Source: Streptomyces beijiangensis (lineage in GTDB: Bacteria > Actinomycetota > Actinomycetes > Streptomycetales > Streptomycetaceae). Taken from it: 43,317 nucleotides of DNA. The stretch is taken from the NCBI RefSeq assembly GCF_017315755.1, contig NZ_JAFLRJ010000060.1, positions 1 to 43,317 on the forward strand, written 5' to 3'. Made by a program: the position numbers and the translations under genes. Positions 15,551 through 23,441 of this stretch are shown here, in pieces (the first letter of the stretch is position 1; each line of letters opens with the position of its first letter). The notes below the pieces were generated by a model that was not told where the DNA came from, searched no databases, and saw nothing but the letters and a program-made list of their open reading frames with translations.

Positions 15551-16431
15551 GTACGCCGCTGAAGGTCGGCGCGGTGATCATCACCATGGGCAACCGCCCC
15601 GACGAGCTGCGTGCTCTCCTGGACTCGGTCGCCAAGCAGGACGGCGACCGCATCGAGGTCGTCGTGGTCGGCCAGGGCGCACCTGTGCCGGAGGTTCCCG
15701 CGGGCGTACGGATCGTCGAGCTTCCCGAGAACCTGGGCATCCCCGGCGGCCGCAACGTCGGCATCGAGGCGTTCGGCCCGTCCGGCGCCGACGTCGATGT
15801 GCTGCTCTTCCTCGACGACGACGGTCTGCTGCCGAACAACGACACGGCCGAGCTGTGCCGCCAGGCCTTCGCCGCCGACCAGAAGCTGGGCATCATCAGC
15901 TTCCGGATCGCCGACCCGGACACCGGTGTCACCCAGCGCCGGCACGTCCCCAGGCTGCGCGCGTCGGACCCGATGCGCTCCTCGCGGGTGACGACGTTCC
16001 TCGGTGGCGCCAATGCCGTGCGTACGCAGGTCATCGCCGAGGTCGGCGGACTCCCGGACGAGTTCTTCTACGCCCACGAGGAGACCGACCTGGCCTGGCG
16101 CGCCCTCGACGCCGGTTGGATGATCGACTACCGCGCGGACATGGTGCTCCACCACCCGACGACCGCCCCGTCCCGGCACGCGGTCTACCACCGGATGGTG
16201 GCCCGCAACCGCGTCTGGCTCGCCCGCCGCAACCTGCCCGCGCCCCTGGTCCCCGTCTATCTCGGGATCTGGATGCTTCTCACGCTGGTCCGCCGCCCGT
16301 CGGGCCCTGCCCTCAAGGCATGGTTCGGCGGCTTCAAGGAAGGCTGGTCGACTCCCTGCGGACCCCGCCGCCCGATGAAATGGCGTACGGTCTGGCGCCT
16401 GACGAAGCTGGGACGCCCTCCTGTCGTCTGA
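15547..16431 (+). CDS. GT2-family glycosyltransferase
   Basis: 294 residues, inverting GT-A enzyme acting at the inner face of the membrane. VGAVIITMGNRPDELRALLDSV opens the fold, NLGIPGGRNVGIEA is the rhamnosyl/galactofuranosyl-type nucleotide-sugar region, LLFLDDDGLLP is the metal-binding DxD-like motif and EFFYAHEETDLAWRALDAGW carries the catalytic ED. The donor and acceptor cannot be read. It lacks long transmembrane helices except a weak hydrophobic stretch near 240. GTG start at 15547 overlaps the preceding stop by 4 bp (GTGA), so it belongs to the same translationally coupled operon. Confidence 0.9.
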   Translation: MSTPLKVGAVIITMGNRPDELRALLDSVAKQDGDRIEVVVVGQGAPVPEVPAGVRIVELPENLGIPGGRNVGIEAFGPSGADVDVLLFLDDDGLLPNNDTAELCRQAFAADQKLGIISFRIADPDTGVTQRRHVPRLRASDPMRSSRVTTFLGGANAVRTQVIAEVGGLPDEFFYAHEETDLAWRALDAGWMIDYRADMVLHHPTTAPSRHAVYHRMVARNRVWLARRNLPAPLVPVYLGIWMLLTLVRRPSGPALKAWFGGFKEGWSTPCGPRRPMKWRTVWRLTKLGRPPVV

Positions 16432-16531
16432 CAGGCTCGGGTCTGAGAGCATCAGGCGTACGTACCCGGGACCTGCTGCCGGAGCCTGCACCCGGTCAGG
16501 CTGCACATCTTGAACACGAAAGTTTCAACCT

Positions 16532-17461
16532 GTGAGTGACACAACCCAAGACGGATCGGTCGCTTTGAGCGTCCCACCGTCTCCCGACGACGGTCTGTCC
16601 CCGGCGGAACTCGCCGCCAAGTACGGCTTGTCGGTCAGTGGCGCCCGGCCCGGTCTCTTTGAGTACGTACGGCAGATGTGGGGCCGGCGCCACTTCATCA
16701 TGGCCTTCTCCCAGGCCAAGCTGATGTCCCAGTACAGCCAGGCCAAGCTGGGCCAGGTCTGGCAGGTGGCGACCCCACTGCTGAACGCGGCGGTCTATTA
16801 CCTGATCTTCGGCGTGATCATGCACTCTGGCAGGGGGATGACCACCGAGGTCTTCATCCCCTTCCTGGTCACGGGCGTCTTCGTCTTCACCTTCACCCAG
16901 AGTTCGGTGATGGCAGGTGTACGGGCGATCTCGGGGAACCTGGGCCTGGTCAGGGCACTGCACTTCCCGCGCGCCTCACTGCCGATCTCCTTCGCGCTCC
17001 AGCAGCTCCAGCAGCTGCTGTTCTCGATGATCGTGCTGGTGATCGTCGCGGTGGCCTTCGGGAGCTACCCCTCGCTCTCCTGGCTGCTGATCCTCCCCGC
17101 GCTGGCCATGCAGTTCGTGTTCAACACCGGCATGGCGCTGATCATGGCCCGTCTCGGCAGCAAGACCCCCGACCTGGCCCAGCTGATGCCGTTCATCATG
17201 CGGACCTGGATGTACGCCTCGGGCGTCATGTTCTCGATCACGGTGATGCTCGCGGACAAGCCGGCGTGGATCGGCGACACGCTGCAGTACAACCCGGCGG
17301 CGATCTACATGGATCTCATCCGCTATGCGCTCATCGACGGCTACGGCTCGTCGAATCTCCCCGACCATGTGTGGATCGCCGCGCTGCTCTGGGCGATCCT
17401 CGTCGGCGGCGCGGGCTTTGTGTACTTCTGGAAGGCAGAGGAACGGTACGGCCGTGGCTGA
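16532..17461 (+). CDS. ABC-2 type polymer exporter, permease (TagG/Wzm-like)
   Basis: 309 residues. A cytoplasmic N-terminus (about 1-60) is followed by six membrane segments starting at LLNAAVYYLIFGVIM; the segment pattern and FPRASLPISFALQQLQQLLFS match permeases that export teichoic acids, O-antigens and other undecaprenyl-linked glycans. With the ATPase overlapping its 3' end by 8 bp it forms a complete half-transporter pair. GTG start at 16532; a weak GAAAG is the only upstream SD-like sequence. A 100-bp gap separates it from the glycosyltransferase, so a secondary promoter is possible. Confidence 0.92.
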   Translation: MSDTTQDGSVALSVPPSPDDGLSPAELAAKYGLSVSGARPGLFEYVRQMWGRRHFIMAFSQAKLMSQYSQAKLGQVWQVATPLLNAAVYYLIFGVIMHSGRGMTTEVFIPFLVTGVFVFTFTQSSVMAGVRAISGNLGLVRALHFPRASLPISFALQQLQQLLFSMIVLVIVAVAFGSYPSLSWLLILPALAMQFVFNTGMALIMARLGSKTPDLAQLMPFIMRTWMYASGVMFSITVMLADKPAWIGDTLQYNPAAIYMDLIRYALIDGYGSSNLPDHVWIAALLWAILVGGAGFVYFWKAEERYGRG

Positions 17462-18239
17462 GGACAAGGTTCAGGGGCGGGTCCCCACCGTCATCGCCGA
17501 CGATGTGCACATCGTCTACCGGGTGAACGGGGTGGGCGGCGGCAAGGGCAGTGCCACCGCCGCGCTCAGCCGCATGATCGGCCGGGGCAAGGGCGAAGCA
17601 CGCGGCGTCCGCAAGGTCCACGCGGTGCGCGGGGTCTCCTTCACGGCGTACCGCGGCGAGGCCATCGGTCTCATCGGCACCAACGGTTCCGGCAAGTCCA
17701 CCCTGCTGCGGGCCATCGCCGGCCTGCTGCCGACGGAGAGCGGCAAGGTATACACCGACGGCCAGCCCTCCCTCCTCGGTGTCAACGCGGCACTGATGAA
17801 CGACCTCACGGGCGAACGCAATGTGATCCTCGGCGGTCTCGCCATGGGCATGTCCCGCGAGGAGATCCGCGAGCGCTACCAGGGCATCGTCGACTTCTCC
17901 GGCATCAACGAGAAGGGCGACTTCATCACCCTGCCGATGAGGACCTACTCGTCCGGCATGGCGGCCAGGCTCCGCTTCTCCATCGCGGCGGCCAAGAACC
18001 ACGACGTGCTGATGATCGACGAGGCGCTCGCCACCGGTGACCGCAGGTTCCAGATCCGCTCCGAGGAGCGCATCCGCGAACTCCGCAAGGAGGCGGGCTC
18101 CGTCTTCCTCGTCAGCCACAGCAACAAGTCGATCAGGGACACCTGCGACCGCGTCCTGTGGCTGGAGAAGGGCGAGCTCCTGATGGACGGCCCGACCGAC
18201 GAGGTCATCAAGGCGTACGAGAAGGAGACCGGCAGGTAG
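17454..18239 (+). CDS. ABC polymer exporter, ATP-binding protein (TagH/Wzt-like)
   Basis: 261 residues. Walker A GTNGSGKST at 75-83, ABC signature YSSGMAARL near 165, Walker B VLMIDEALATGD near 190 and the switch histidine in FLVSHSNKSI. The N-terminal extension HIVYRVNG plus the insertion before Walker A is typical of TagH/Wzt ATPases, but there is no C-terminal carbohydrate-binding domain, so substrate choice probably does not depend on one. GTG start at 17454, inside the permease gene. Last gene of the operon; a strong terminator follows 17 bp later. Confidence 0.94.
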   Translation: MAEDKVQGRVPTVIADDVHIVYRVNGVGGGKGSATAALSRMIGRGKGEARGVRKVHAVRGVSFTAYRGEAIGLIGTNGSGKSTLLRAIAGLLPTESGKVYTDGQPSLLGVNAALMNDLTGERNVILGGLAMGMSREEIRERYQGIVDFSGINEKGDFITLPMRTYSSGMAARLRFSIAAAKNHDVLMIDEALATGDRRFQIRSEERIRELRKEAGSVFLVSHSNKSIRDTCDRVLWLEKGELLMDGPTDEVIKAYEKETGR

Positions 18240-18256
18240 TCCGGTCCACCGCGAAG

Positions 18257-18302
18257 AGGCCCCCGCCGGATCCCGTAAAAGGGTCCGGCGGGGGCCTTTT
18301 TC
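18257..18302. terminator. Bidirectional intrinsic terminator
   Basis: AGGCCCCCGCCGGA (18257-18270) pairs perfectly with TCCGGCGGGGGCCT (18284-18297); a bulged T and three more G-C pairs extend the stem to a GTAAAA loop. A T-run follows on the plus strand. It lies between the converging ABC ATPase and MmpL genes and can serve both. Confidence 0.9.
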
Positions 18303-18317
18303 CGTACGTGACCGGGC

Positions 18318-20522
18318 TCAGACCCCGGCGGACCGTTTCACCTCCGCGGTCTCGGCCAGCCCCACCCGCCCGTGCAGCCTGCGCAGCACCGGCGGCGCGT
18401 ACCAGGCGCGGCCGCCCAGGACCCGCATGGCGGCGGGCACCAGGATCCCGCGCACGGCCACCGCGTCGATGACGATGGCGAGTCCGCTGCCGATGCCGAA
18501 CATCTGCAGGAAGCTGATCGAGCTCGTACCGAAGGCGAAGAAGCTGACCGCGAGCAGCCCGGCCGCCATGGTGACGATCCGTCCGGTCCGGGCGAGCCCC
18601 TGCGTCACCACGGTCGAACGGTCCGCCCCCGCGTCGTGCAGCTCCTTCATCCGGCTGGTCACGAAGACCTCGTAGTCCATCGAGAGACCGAAGGTCACGC
18701 AGAAGAGCAGCACGGTCATGGAGGTGTCCAGCGGCTGTGGTGTGAAGCCGAGGAGCGAGGCGAGATGCCCGTCCTGGAAGATCCACACCATCGCGCCCAA
18801 GGAGGCCGACAGGCTCACCGCGTTGAGCAGGAGTGCCCGCAGCGGCTGCACGACGCTGCCGGTGAACAGGAAGAGCAGCACGAAGGTCGTCACCGCGATC
18901 AGGCCCCCGGCCAGGGGCAGCCTGATGCCGATCGAGTGCTTGGAGTCGACCAGGCGCGCATCCGTCCCGCCGACCAGCGTCGCGGTCCCCGAAGGGCCCG
19001 GGAGCGCACGGATCTCGCGTACGAGGTCCTGCGCGGCACCCGACTTGGGCGTGAGCCCGGAGACGACCTCGATCCGCTGGGCGTCCGCCCGCCCGAGCGC
19101 CGCCCCCGCGGGACCGGCGGGCCGGCCCTGCCCCTTGCTGTACGACCCTGAACTCGCGTCGACCCGCAGGACTCCGTCGAGTCGCGACAGACGCCGTGCG
19201 TACTCCCCGAGCGGGCCTGCGGCCACGGCTCCCTCGGTCACCACCTGCACGGACCCGCTGTCGCTGCCCCCGAAGTCCTGCTGCAGGGCGGTGGCGACCT
19301 GACGGCTCGTCGCCGTGTCGGGCAGCACCCGCTCGTCGGGGGTGCCGAAGGTGACACCGAGCAAGGGGCTGGCGGCCAGCAGCAGGAGGGCCAGGACGGG
19401 CAGCGCGGTGAGCGCGGGCCGGCGCATGACCGCACCGGCGAGCCGCCCCCAGAACGGTGCGTCGGCCCGGCGTACCGCCGAGGCCCACGGCAGCCGTCCC
19501 TTGTTGATCCGGTGGCCGAGCACCGCGAGGAGCGGCGGTACGACGAAGAGCGCCCCGAGTACCGCGACGGCGACCACACCGATGCCCGCGTAGGCGAACG
19601 AGCGCAGGAAGAACGGCGGGAAGACCAGCAGCGCGGCGAGGGCCGCCGCCACGGTGGCGGCGGAGAAGACGATGGTGCGCCCGGCCGTCGTCACGGTTGT
19701 CCGCAGCGCGTCGGGGACCTCGGCCCCGGAGGCCAGTTGCTCCCGGAAGCGGCTGACGAGCAACAGCGCGTAGTCGATGCCGAGGCCCAGTCCGAGGGCG
19801 GTGGTCAGGTTGATGGAGAAGACGGAGACATCGGTGAGCGACCCGAGGACGAACAGCTCGGCGAAGGTGCCGAGGATCGCGACGAGTCCGATGACCAGGG
19901 GAAGCAGCGCGGCGACAAAACTCCCGAAGGCGAGCACCAGCAGAAGGAGCGTCAGCGGAATGGCGATCATCTCGGCCGTGGCCAGATCCTTCGAGACCTG
20001 GGTGGTCACCTCGTCGCCCACCGCCGCGACCCCGCCGGCGCTCACGCTCACCCCACCGCGGTCGCCCGCGTAACGCTCGATCAGGACCTTCGCCCGGTCG
20101 CCGACCTCGCTGTCGTTGCCCTTCACATGGGCGAGTACGAGGGCCTCGCTGCCGTTCTCGGACATCAGCCGGGGGCTCTTGGCATCCCAGTACGAGACGA
20201 CTCCCGACACCGTCGCCTCGTGTTTCAGCCCGTCGGTCACCGAGCGTCCGCGGGCTTCGACGGCGGGCGAGGAGAGCCCGCCGGTTGCCGATCCGTCGGT
20301 CCGTACCAGTAGGACCAGGTTGGTCTCCCCGCCGAACTTCTGGTCGATCCGGGTCTGGGCGCGCGCCGACGGGGCCTGGGGATCGTCGAATCCGCCGCCG
20401 AGCAGTTTGCCGAAGGCGCCGAAGCCGAAGCCGAGGGCGGCCATGGCGACGACCGCCACGGCGGCCAGGACGAGTAAGAGCCGGGCCCGGCGCAGTGCCA
20501 GCTCTGCGATCTTGTGCAACAC
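18318..20522 (-). CDS. MMPL/RND-family transporter
   Basis: 734 residues with two repeats, each one membrane helix, an extracytoplasmic loop domain and five helices. The conserved helix-4/5 motifs GLGLGIDYALLLVSRFREQL and FGLSMDYEVFVTSRMKELHD are in the two halves. Such pumps export lipids, antibiotics or siderophores using proton motive force; the substrate here is unknown. I use the GTG at 20522 because GGGAGGG lies about 7 nt upstream; the TTG five codons earlier would place the SD inside the gene. It is divergent from a TetR gene across 83 bp that hold two repeated operator-like sequences, so it is probably repressed by that protein. Confidence 0.93.
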   Translation of the reverse strand: MLHKIAELALRRARLLLVLAAVAVVAMAALGFGFGAFGKLLGGGFDDPQAPSARAQTRIDQKFGGETNLVLLVRTDGSATGGLSSPAVEARGRSVTDGLKHEATVSGVVSYWDAKSPRLMSENGSEALVLAHVKGNDSEVGDRAKVLIERYAGDRGGVSVSAGGVAAVGDEVTTQVSKDLATAEMIAIPLTLLLLVLAFGSFVAALLPLVIGLVAILGTFAELFVLGSLTDVSVFSINLTTALGLGLGIDYALLLVSRFREQLASGAEVPDALRTTVTTAGRTIVFSAATVAAALAALLVFPPFFLRSFAYAGIGVVAVAVLGALFVVPPLLAVLGHRINKGRLPWASAVRRADAPFWGRLAGAVMRRPALTALPVLALLLLAASPLLGVTFGTPDERVLPDTATSRQVATALQQDFGGSDSGSVQVVTEGAVAAGPLGEYARRLSRLDGVLRVDASSGSYSKGQGRPAGPAGAALGRADAQRIEVVSGLTPKSGAAQDLVREIRALPGPSGTATLVGGTDARLVDSKHSIGIRLPLAGGLIAVTTFVLLFLFTGSVVQPLRALLLNAVSLSASLGAMVWIFQDGHLASLLGFTPQPLDTSMTVLLFCVTFGLSMDYEVFVTSRMKELHDAGADRSTVVTQGLARTGRIVTMAAGLLAVSFFAFGTSSISFLQMFGIGSGLAIVIDAVAVRGILVPAAMRVLGGRAWYAPPVLRRLHGRVGLAETAEVKRSAGV

Positions 20523-20536
20523 GGCATTCCCTCCCA

Positions 20537-20587
20537 ATGTTTACGGTGTCAACTCTGACGGTCCCAGCGGATGTTAATCCTGTCAAC
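20537..20587. promoter_or_regulatory. Two direct-repeat operator sites between mmpL and tetR
   Basis: ATGTTTACGGTGTCAAC (20537-20553) and ATGTTAATCCTGTCAAC (20571-20587) share ATGTT and TGTCAAC in the same order and orientation, starting 34 bp apart. Each is also an imperfect palindrome; the second extends as ATGTT...AACAT. TTGACA hexamers on the minus strand within both copies could serve as -35 elements of mmpL. A TetR dimer at each site would block both promoters. Confidence 0.6.
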
Positions 20588-20605
20588 ATCGGGCAGGATG
20601 AACTT

Positions 20606-21262
20606 ATGACAGCGATCTCGGGGGGCAAGTCCGGCTACCACCACGGTGATCTGCGCAATGCGCTGATCACCGCCGCGGTCGAGCTCGCGACCGACGGCGG
20701 CCCCGAAAAGGTCGTCCTGCGCGAGGCGGCCCGGCGCGTCGGCGTCTCGCCCACCGCCGCCTACCGGCACTTCGCGGGACAGGCGGATCTTCTGTACGCG
20801 GTGAAGGTGCACGGCCAGCAGGCCCTCGCGGACTCCATGGAGCAGGCCGCCGCCGAGGCGCCCCGCTCCGAGGACCCGGGCGAGGCCGCCGAGCTGCGCC
20901 TCGCCGCCATCGGCCGTGGCTATGTCCGCTTCGCCCTGAGGCAGCCCGGTCTCTACCGCGCCGCGTTCTGCTCGCCCCACCTGATCAGTGACGAGAAGGA
21001 GTGGGGCGGGGTGACGCCCGCGGGGACGGAGCCCGAGTACCGGGCCTTCGTCCTGCTCACCGACGCACTCGACGCCCTGGTGGCGTCGGGCCGGATGCCG
21101 GAGGGGAATCGGCCCGCGGCGGAGGCCGCGGCCTGGGCCGCGGTGCACGGTCTGTGCATGCTGATTCTCGACGGGCCGATGCGACGGCTGCCTGACCCTG
21201 TCCGGGAGGTGGTCGTCGAGCGCACCGTGGCCATGGTGACCGCGGGGCTCATCGCGCCCTGA
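20606..21262 (+). CDS. TetR/AcrR-family transcriptional regulator
   Basis: 218 residues. The N-terminal helix-turn-helix is YHHGDLRNALITAAVELA then VVLREAARRVGVSPTAAYRHFAGQADLLYAV (about 11-65), and the C-terminal domain resembles the TetR_C family with WHG motif (AAAWAAVHGLCMLILDG). It probably represses the divergent MmpL gene and itself and responds to an exported compound. ATG start at 20606 with a weak GGA upstream; an in-frame ATG at 20537 lies inside the operator and is unlikely. A 320-bp gap follows before hpnC. Confidence 0.92.
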   Translation: MTAISGGKSGYHHGDLRNALITAAVELATDGGPEKVVLREAARRVGVSPTAAYRHFAGQADLLYAVKVHGQQALADSMEQAAAEAPRSEDPGEAAELRLAAIGRGYVRFALRQPGLYRAAFCSPHLISDEKEWGGVTPAGTEPEYRAFVLLTDALDALVASGRMPEGNRPAAEAAAWAAVHGLCMLILDGPMRRLPDPVREVVVERTVAMVTAGLIAP

Positions 21263-21526
21263 GGGTCCTGAGGGTCAAGTGATCGTCAAGTCCGGTGCGA
21301 CAGGGGAAGGTTGGCGCGGATTGGAGTGTTCTTGTAATGCGCCCAACACCCCGCCGCGGTGCTGAGCGTTGTACAACGTAAGCTGTACCGGTGCTGATTC
21401 GCGGCAAGTGGGGCGATACCCCCACGGTGTCTCGTCCGTGGGCGGTCCTTCCGCTCCGGGACTCGGGCGGCGTGTCCGAAATGGGATGTATTGGGTCGGC
21501 AGTGTAGAACGGGAGATGTGACGGCA
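21263..21526 (+). promoter_or_regulatory. Hopanoid operon promoter/leader region with palindrome and hairpin
   Basis: No gene is evident here. It holds a perfect 12-bp palindrome CGTTGTACAACG (21367-21378) directly followed by TAAGCT (21379-21384), a TANNNT -10 candidate, which makes the palindrome a plausible operator. Further on, CCCACGG (21421-21427) and CCGTGGG (21436-21442) form a 7-bp hairpin with an 8-nt loop that would lie in the leader RNA. Near the start, GTCAAGT occurs twice 11 bp apart. The promoter assignment is inference. Confidence 0.4.
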
Positions 21527-21592
21527 ATGGCAACGGACGATCTCCAGCTCCGCGATGCTTTCGCCGTACCCTCACCGGGCAGTGCATGGTGA
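21527..21592 (+). CDS. Possible 21-residue leader peptide coupled to hpnC
   Basis: ATG at 21527 (or GTG at 21518 in the same frame) after GGGAG opens a frame MATDDLQLRDAF ending at a TGA at 21590-21592 that overlaps the hpnC start by 7 bp. hpnC has no SD of its own at the ATG at 21586, so translation of this short frame would bring ribosomes to hpnC. It has no recognisable domain. It could equally be a chance frame. Confidence 0.45.
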   Translation: MATDDLQLRDAFAVPSPGSAW

Positions 21593-22500
21593 CGGGGCCC
21601 GGGGAAGCGCGCACCGACCCGACTTCGCGCGCCACGCTGGACAAGGCCGCCGACGAGAACTTCCCCGTCGCGCCCTTCTTCCTGCCGCGTGCCTGGCGCG
21701 ACGACCTGATGGCGGTCTACGGCTACGCCCGGCTGGTCGACGACATCGGTGACGGCGACCTCGCCAACGCCCCCGCCGAGGCCCGGAGCCTAGGCCTCGA
21801 CCCCGCGCTGGCCGACGATCGCATCGCGATGCTCGACGCCTTCGAGGCCGACCTGGGACGCGTCTTCGACGGCACACCCCGTCATCCGCTCCTGCGCGCG
21901 CTCCAGCCGGCGGTCCGCCGCCGCTCCCTCGCGCCCGAGCCCTTCCTCGGGCTCATCGCGGCCAACCGCCAGGACCAGACGGTGCGGCGCTACGAGACGT
22001 ACGAGGACCTCCTCGCCTACTGCGAGCTCTCAGCCAACCCCGTAGGCCGCCTCGTCCTCCAGCTGACCGGCACCGCGACCCCCGAGCGCATCCGCCGCTC
22101 CGACGCCGTCTGCACCGCCCTGCAGATCATCGAGCACCTCCAGGACGTGACCGAGGACCTCGGCCGCGACCGCATCTATCTTCCCGCCCAGGACATGAAG
22201 CGGTTCCATGTCCGGGAAGCGGATCTGGCAGTACCCAGCGCGGGCGCATCGGTGCGCGCGCTGGTCGCATTCGAAGCGGCACGCGCCCGGGAACTGCTGA
22301 ACGAGGGCGCCCCCCTGGTGGGGAGCGTCCACGGCAGGCTCAAGCTGCTGCTCGCCGGATTCGTGGCCGGAGGAAGCGCCGCTCTCCGGGCGGTCGCCGC
22401 CGCCGGGTACGACGTACTTCCGGGACCGCCCAAGCCCACCAAGCCCGTCCTGCTGCGCGAAGTGGGAGCCGTCTTGCGAGGAACGCGTAGAGAGGGGTGA
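21586..22500 (+). CDS. hpnC: Hydroxysqualene synthase HpnC
   Basis: 304 residues, squalene/phytoene synthase fold. HpnC converts presqualene diphosphate to hydroxysqualene. First Asp-rich motif LVDDIGDGD near residue 50, second motif LQDVTEDLGRDRIYLPAQD near 190, both needed for Mg-diphosphate binding. It is the first of the HpnCDE trio that makes squalene from farnesyl diphosphate. ATG at 21586 (GTG at 21589 is an alternative); the start overlaps a possible leader frame. It overlaps hpnD by 4 bp, so the two are translationally coupled. Confidence 0.94.
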   Translation: MVTGPGEARTDPTSRATLDKAADENFPVAPFFLPRAWRDDLMAVYGYARLVDDIGDGDLANAPAEARSLGLDPALADDRIAMLDAFEADLGRVFDGTPRHPLLRALQPAVRRRSLAPEPFLGLIAANRQDQTVRRYETYEDLLAYCELSANPVGRLVLQLTGTATPERIRRSDAVCTALQIIEHLQDVTEDLGRDRIYLPAQDMKRFHVREADLAVPSAGASVRALVAFEAARARELLNEGAPLVGSVHGRLKLLLAGFVAGGSAALRAVAAAGYDVLPGPPKPTKPVLLREVGAVLRGTRREG

Positions 22501-23441
22501 GCCGGACCGTGGAGGGACACGCGCAGCTATCTGCGCCGGTGATGGCCGCATACAGTTACTGCGAGGCCGTGACCGGTCAGCAGGCACGGAATTTCGCGTA
22601 CGGCATCAGGCTGCTGCCCGCCGACAAACGGCAGGCCATGTCCGCGCTGTACGCCTTCTCGCGTCGCGTCGACGACATCGGTGACGGGGAGCTCCCGCCG
22701 GACGTCAAGCAGACGCGGCTCGAATCGACCCGCGATCTCCTCGGCCGGGTGCGCGACGGCGCGATCGACGAGGACGACACCGACCCGGTCGCCGTGGCGC
22801 TCGCCGACGCGGCGCGCCGGTTCCCGATCCCGCTCGGCGGCCTCGACGAACTCATCGACGGCGTACTGATGGACGTGCACGAGGAGACCTACGAAACGTG
22901 GGACGACCTCAAGGTCTACTGCCGTTGTGTGGCAGGGGCCATCGGCCGGCTCTCCCTGGGCATCTTCGGTACAGGTCCCGGCACGTCGGAGAAGGCCTTC
23001 GACTACGCGGACACGCTCGGCCTCGCCCTGCAGCTGACCAACATCCTGCGGGACGTACGCGAGGACGCGGGCAACGGGCGTACGTATCTGCCCGCCGACG
23101 ACCTGGCCAAGTTCGGCTGTTCCGCGGGCTTCCACAGCTCCACACCGCCGCCGGGATCGGACTTCGCCGGCCTGGTGCACTTCGAAGTCCGGCGCGCCCG
23201 CGCCCTCTTCGCCGAGGGCTACCGGCTGCTGCCTCTGCTCGACCGGCGCAGCGGCGCCTGCGTGGCCGCCATGGCCGGCATCTACCGGCGTCTGCTCGAC
23301 CGCATCGAGCGCGACCCCGAGGCGGTGCTGCGCGGCCGCGTCTCGCTGCCCGGTAGGGAGAAGGCGTACGTCGCGGTGCGCGGACTCTCCGGCCTCGACA
23401 CCCGGAGCATCACCCGGCAGAAGGCGCGGAGGCGCGCTTGA
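22497..23441 (+). CDS. hpnD: Presqualene diphosphate synthase HpnD
   Basis: 314 residues, trans-isoprenyl diphosphate head-to-head synthase that condenses two farnesyl diphosphates to presqualene diphosphate. Motifs: VDDIGDGEL near residue 60, and LTNILRDVREDAGNGRTYLPADD near 180, plus the conserved YCEAVTGQQARNFAYGIRLLP at the N-terminus. Cytoplasmic, membrane-associated. GTG start at 22497 overlaps the hpnC stop by 4 bp. Its own stop overlaps the ATG of the 49-residue gene that follows (TGATG arrangement). Confidence 0.95.
   Translation: MSRTVEGHAQLSAPVMAAYSYCEAVTGQQARNFAYGIRLLPADKRQAMSALYAFSRRVDDIGDGELPPDVKQTRLESTRDLLGRVRDGAIDEDDTDPVAVALADAARRFPIPLGGLDELIDGVLMDVHEETYETWDDLKVYCRCVAGAIGRLSLGIFGTGPGTSEKAFDYADTLGLALQLTNILRDVREDAGNGRTYLPADDLAKFGCSAGFHSSTPPPGSDFAGLVHFEVRRARALFAEGYRLLPLLDRRSGACVAAMAGIYRRLLDRIERDPEAVLRGRVSLPGREKAYVAVRGLSGLDTRSITRQKARRRA

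Noticed and set aside
20523..20537. TTG start five codons upstream for mmpL
   Set aside because: The SD would then lie inside the coding region; the GTG at 20522 is correctly spaced.
18208..20628. 806-codon frame on the minus strand beside mmpL
   Set aside because: Arg/Pro/Gly-rich shadow in another frame of mmpL, which has both MMPL motifs.
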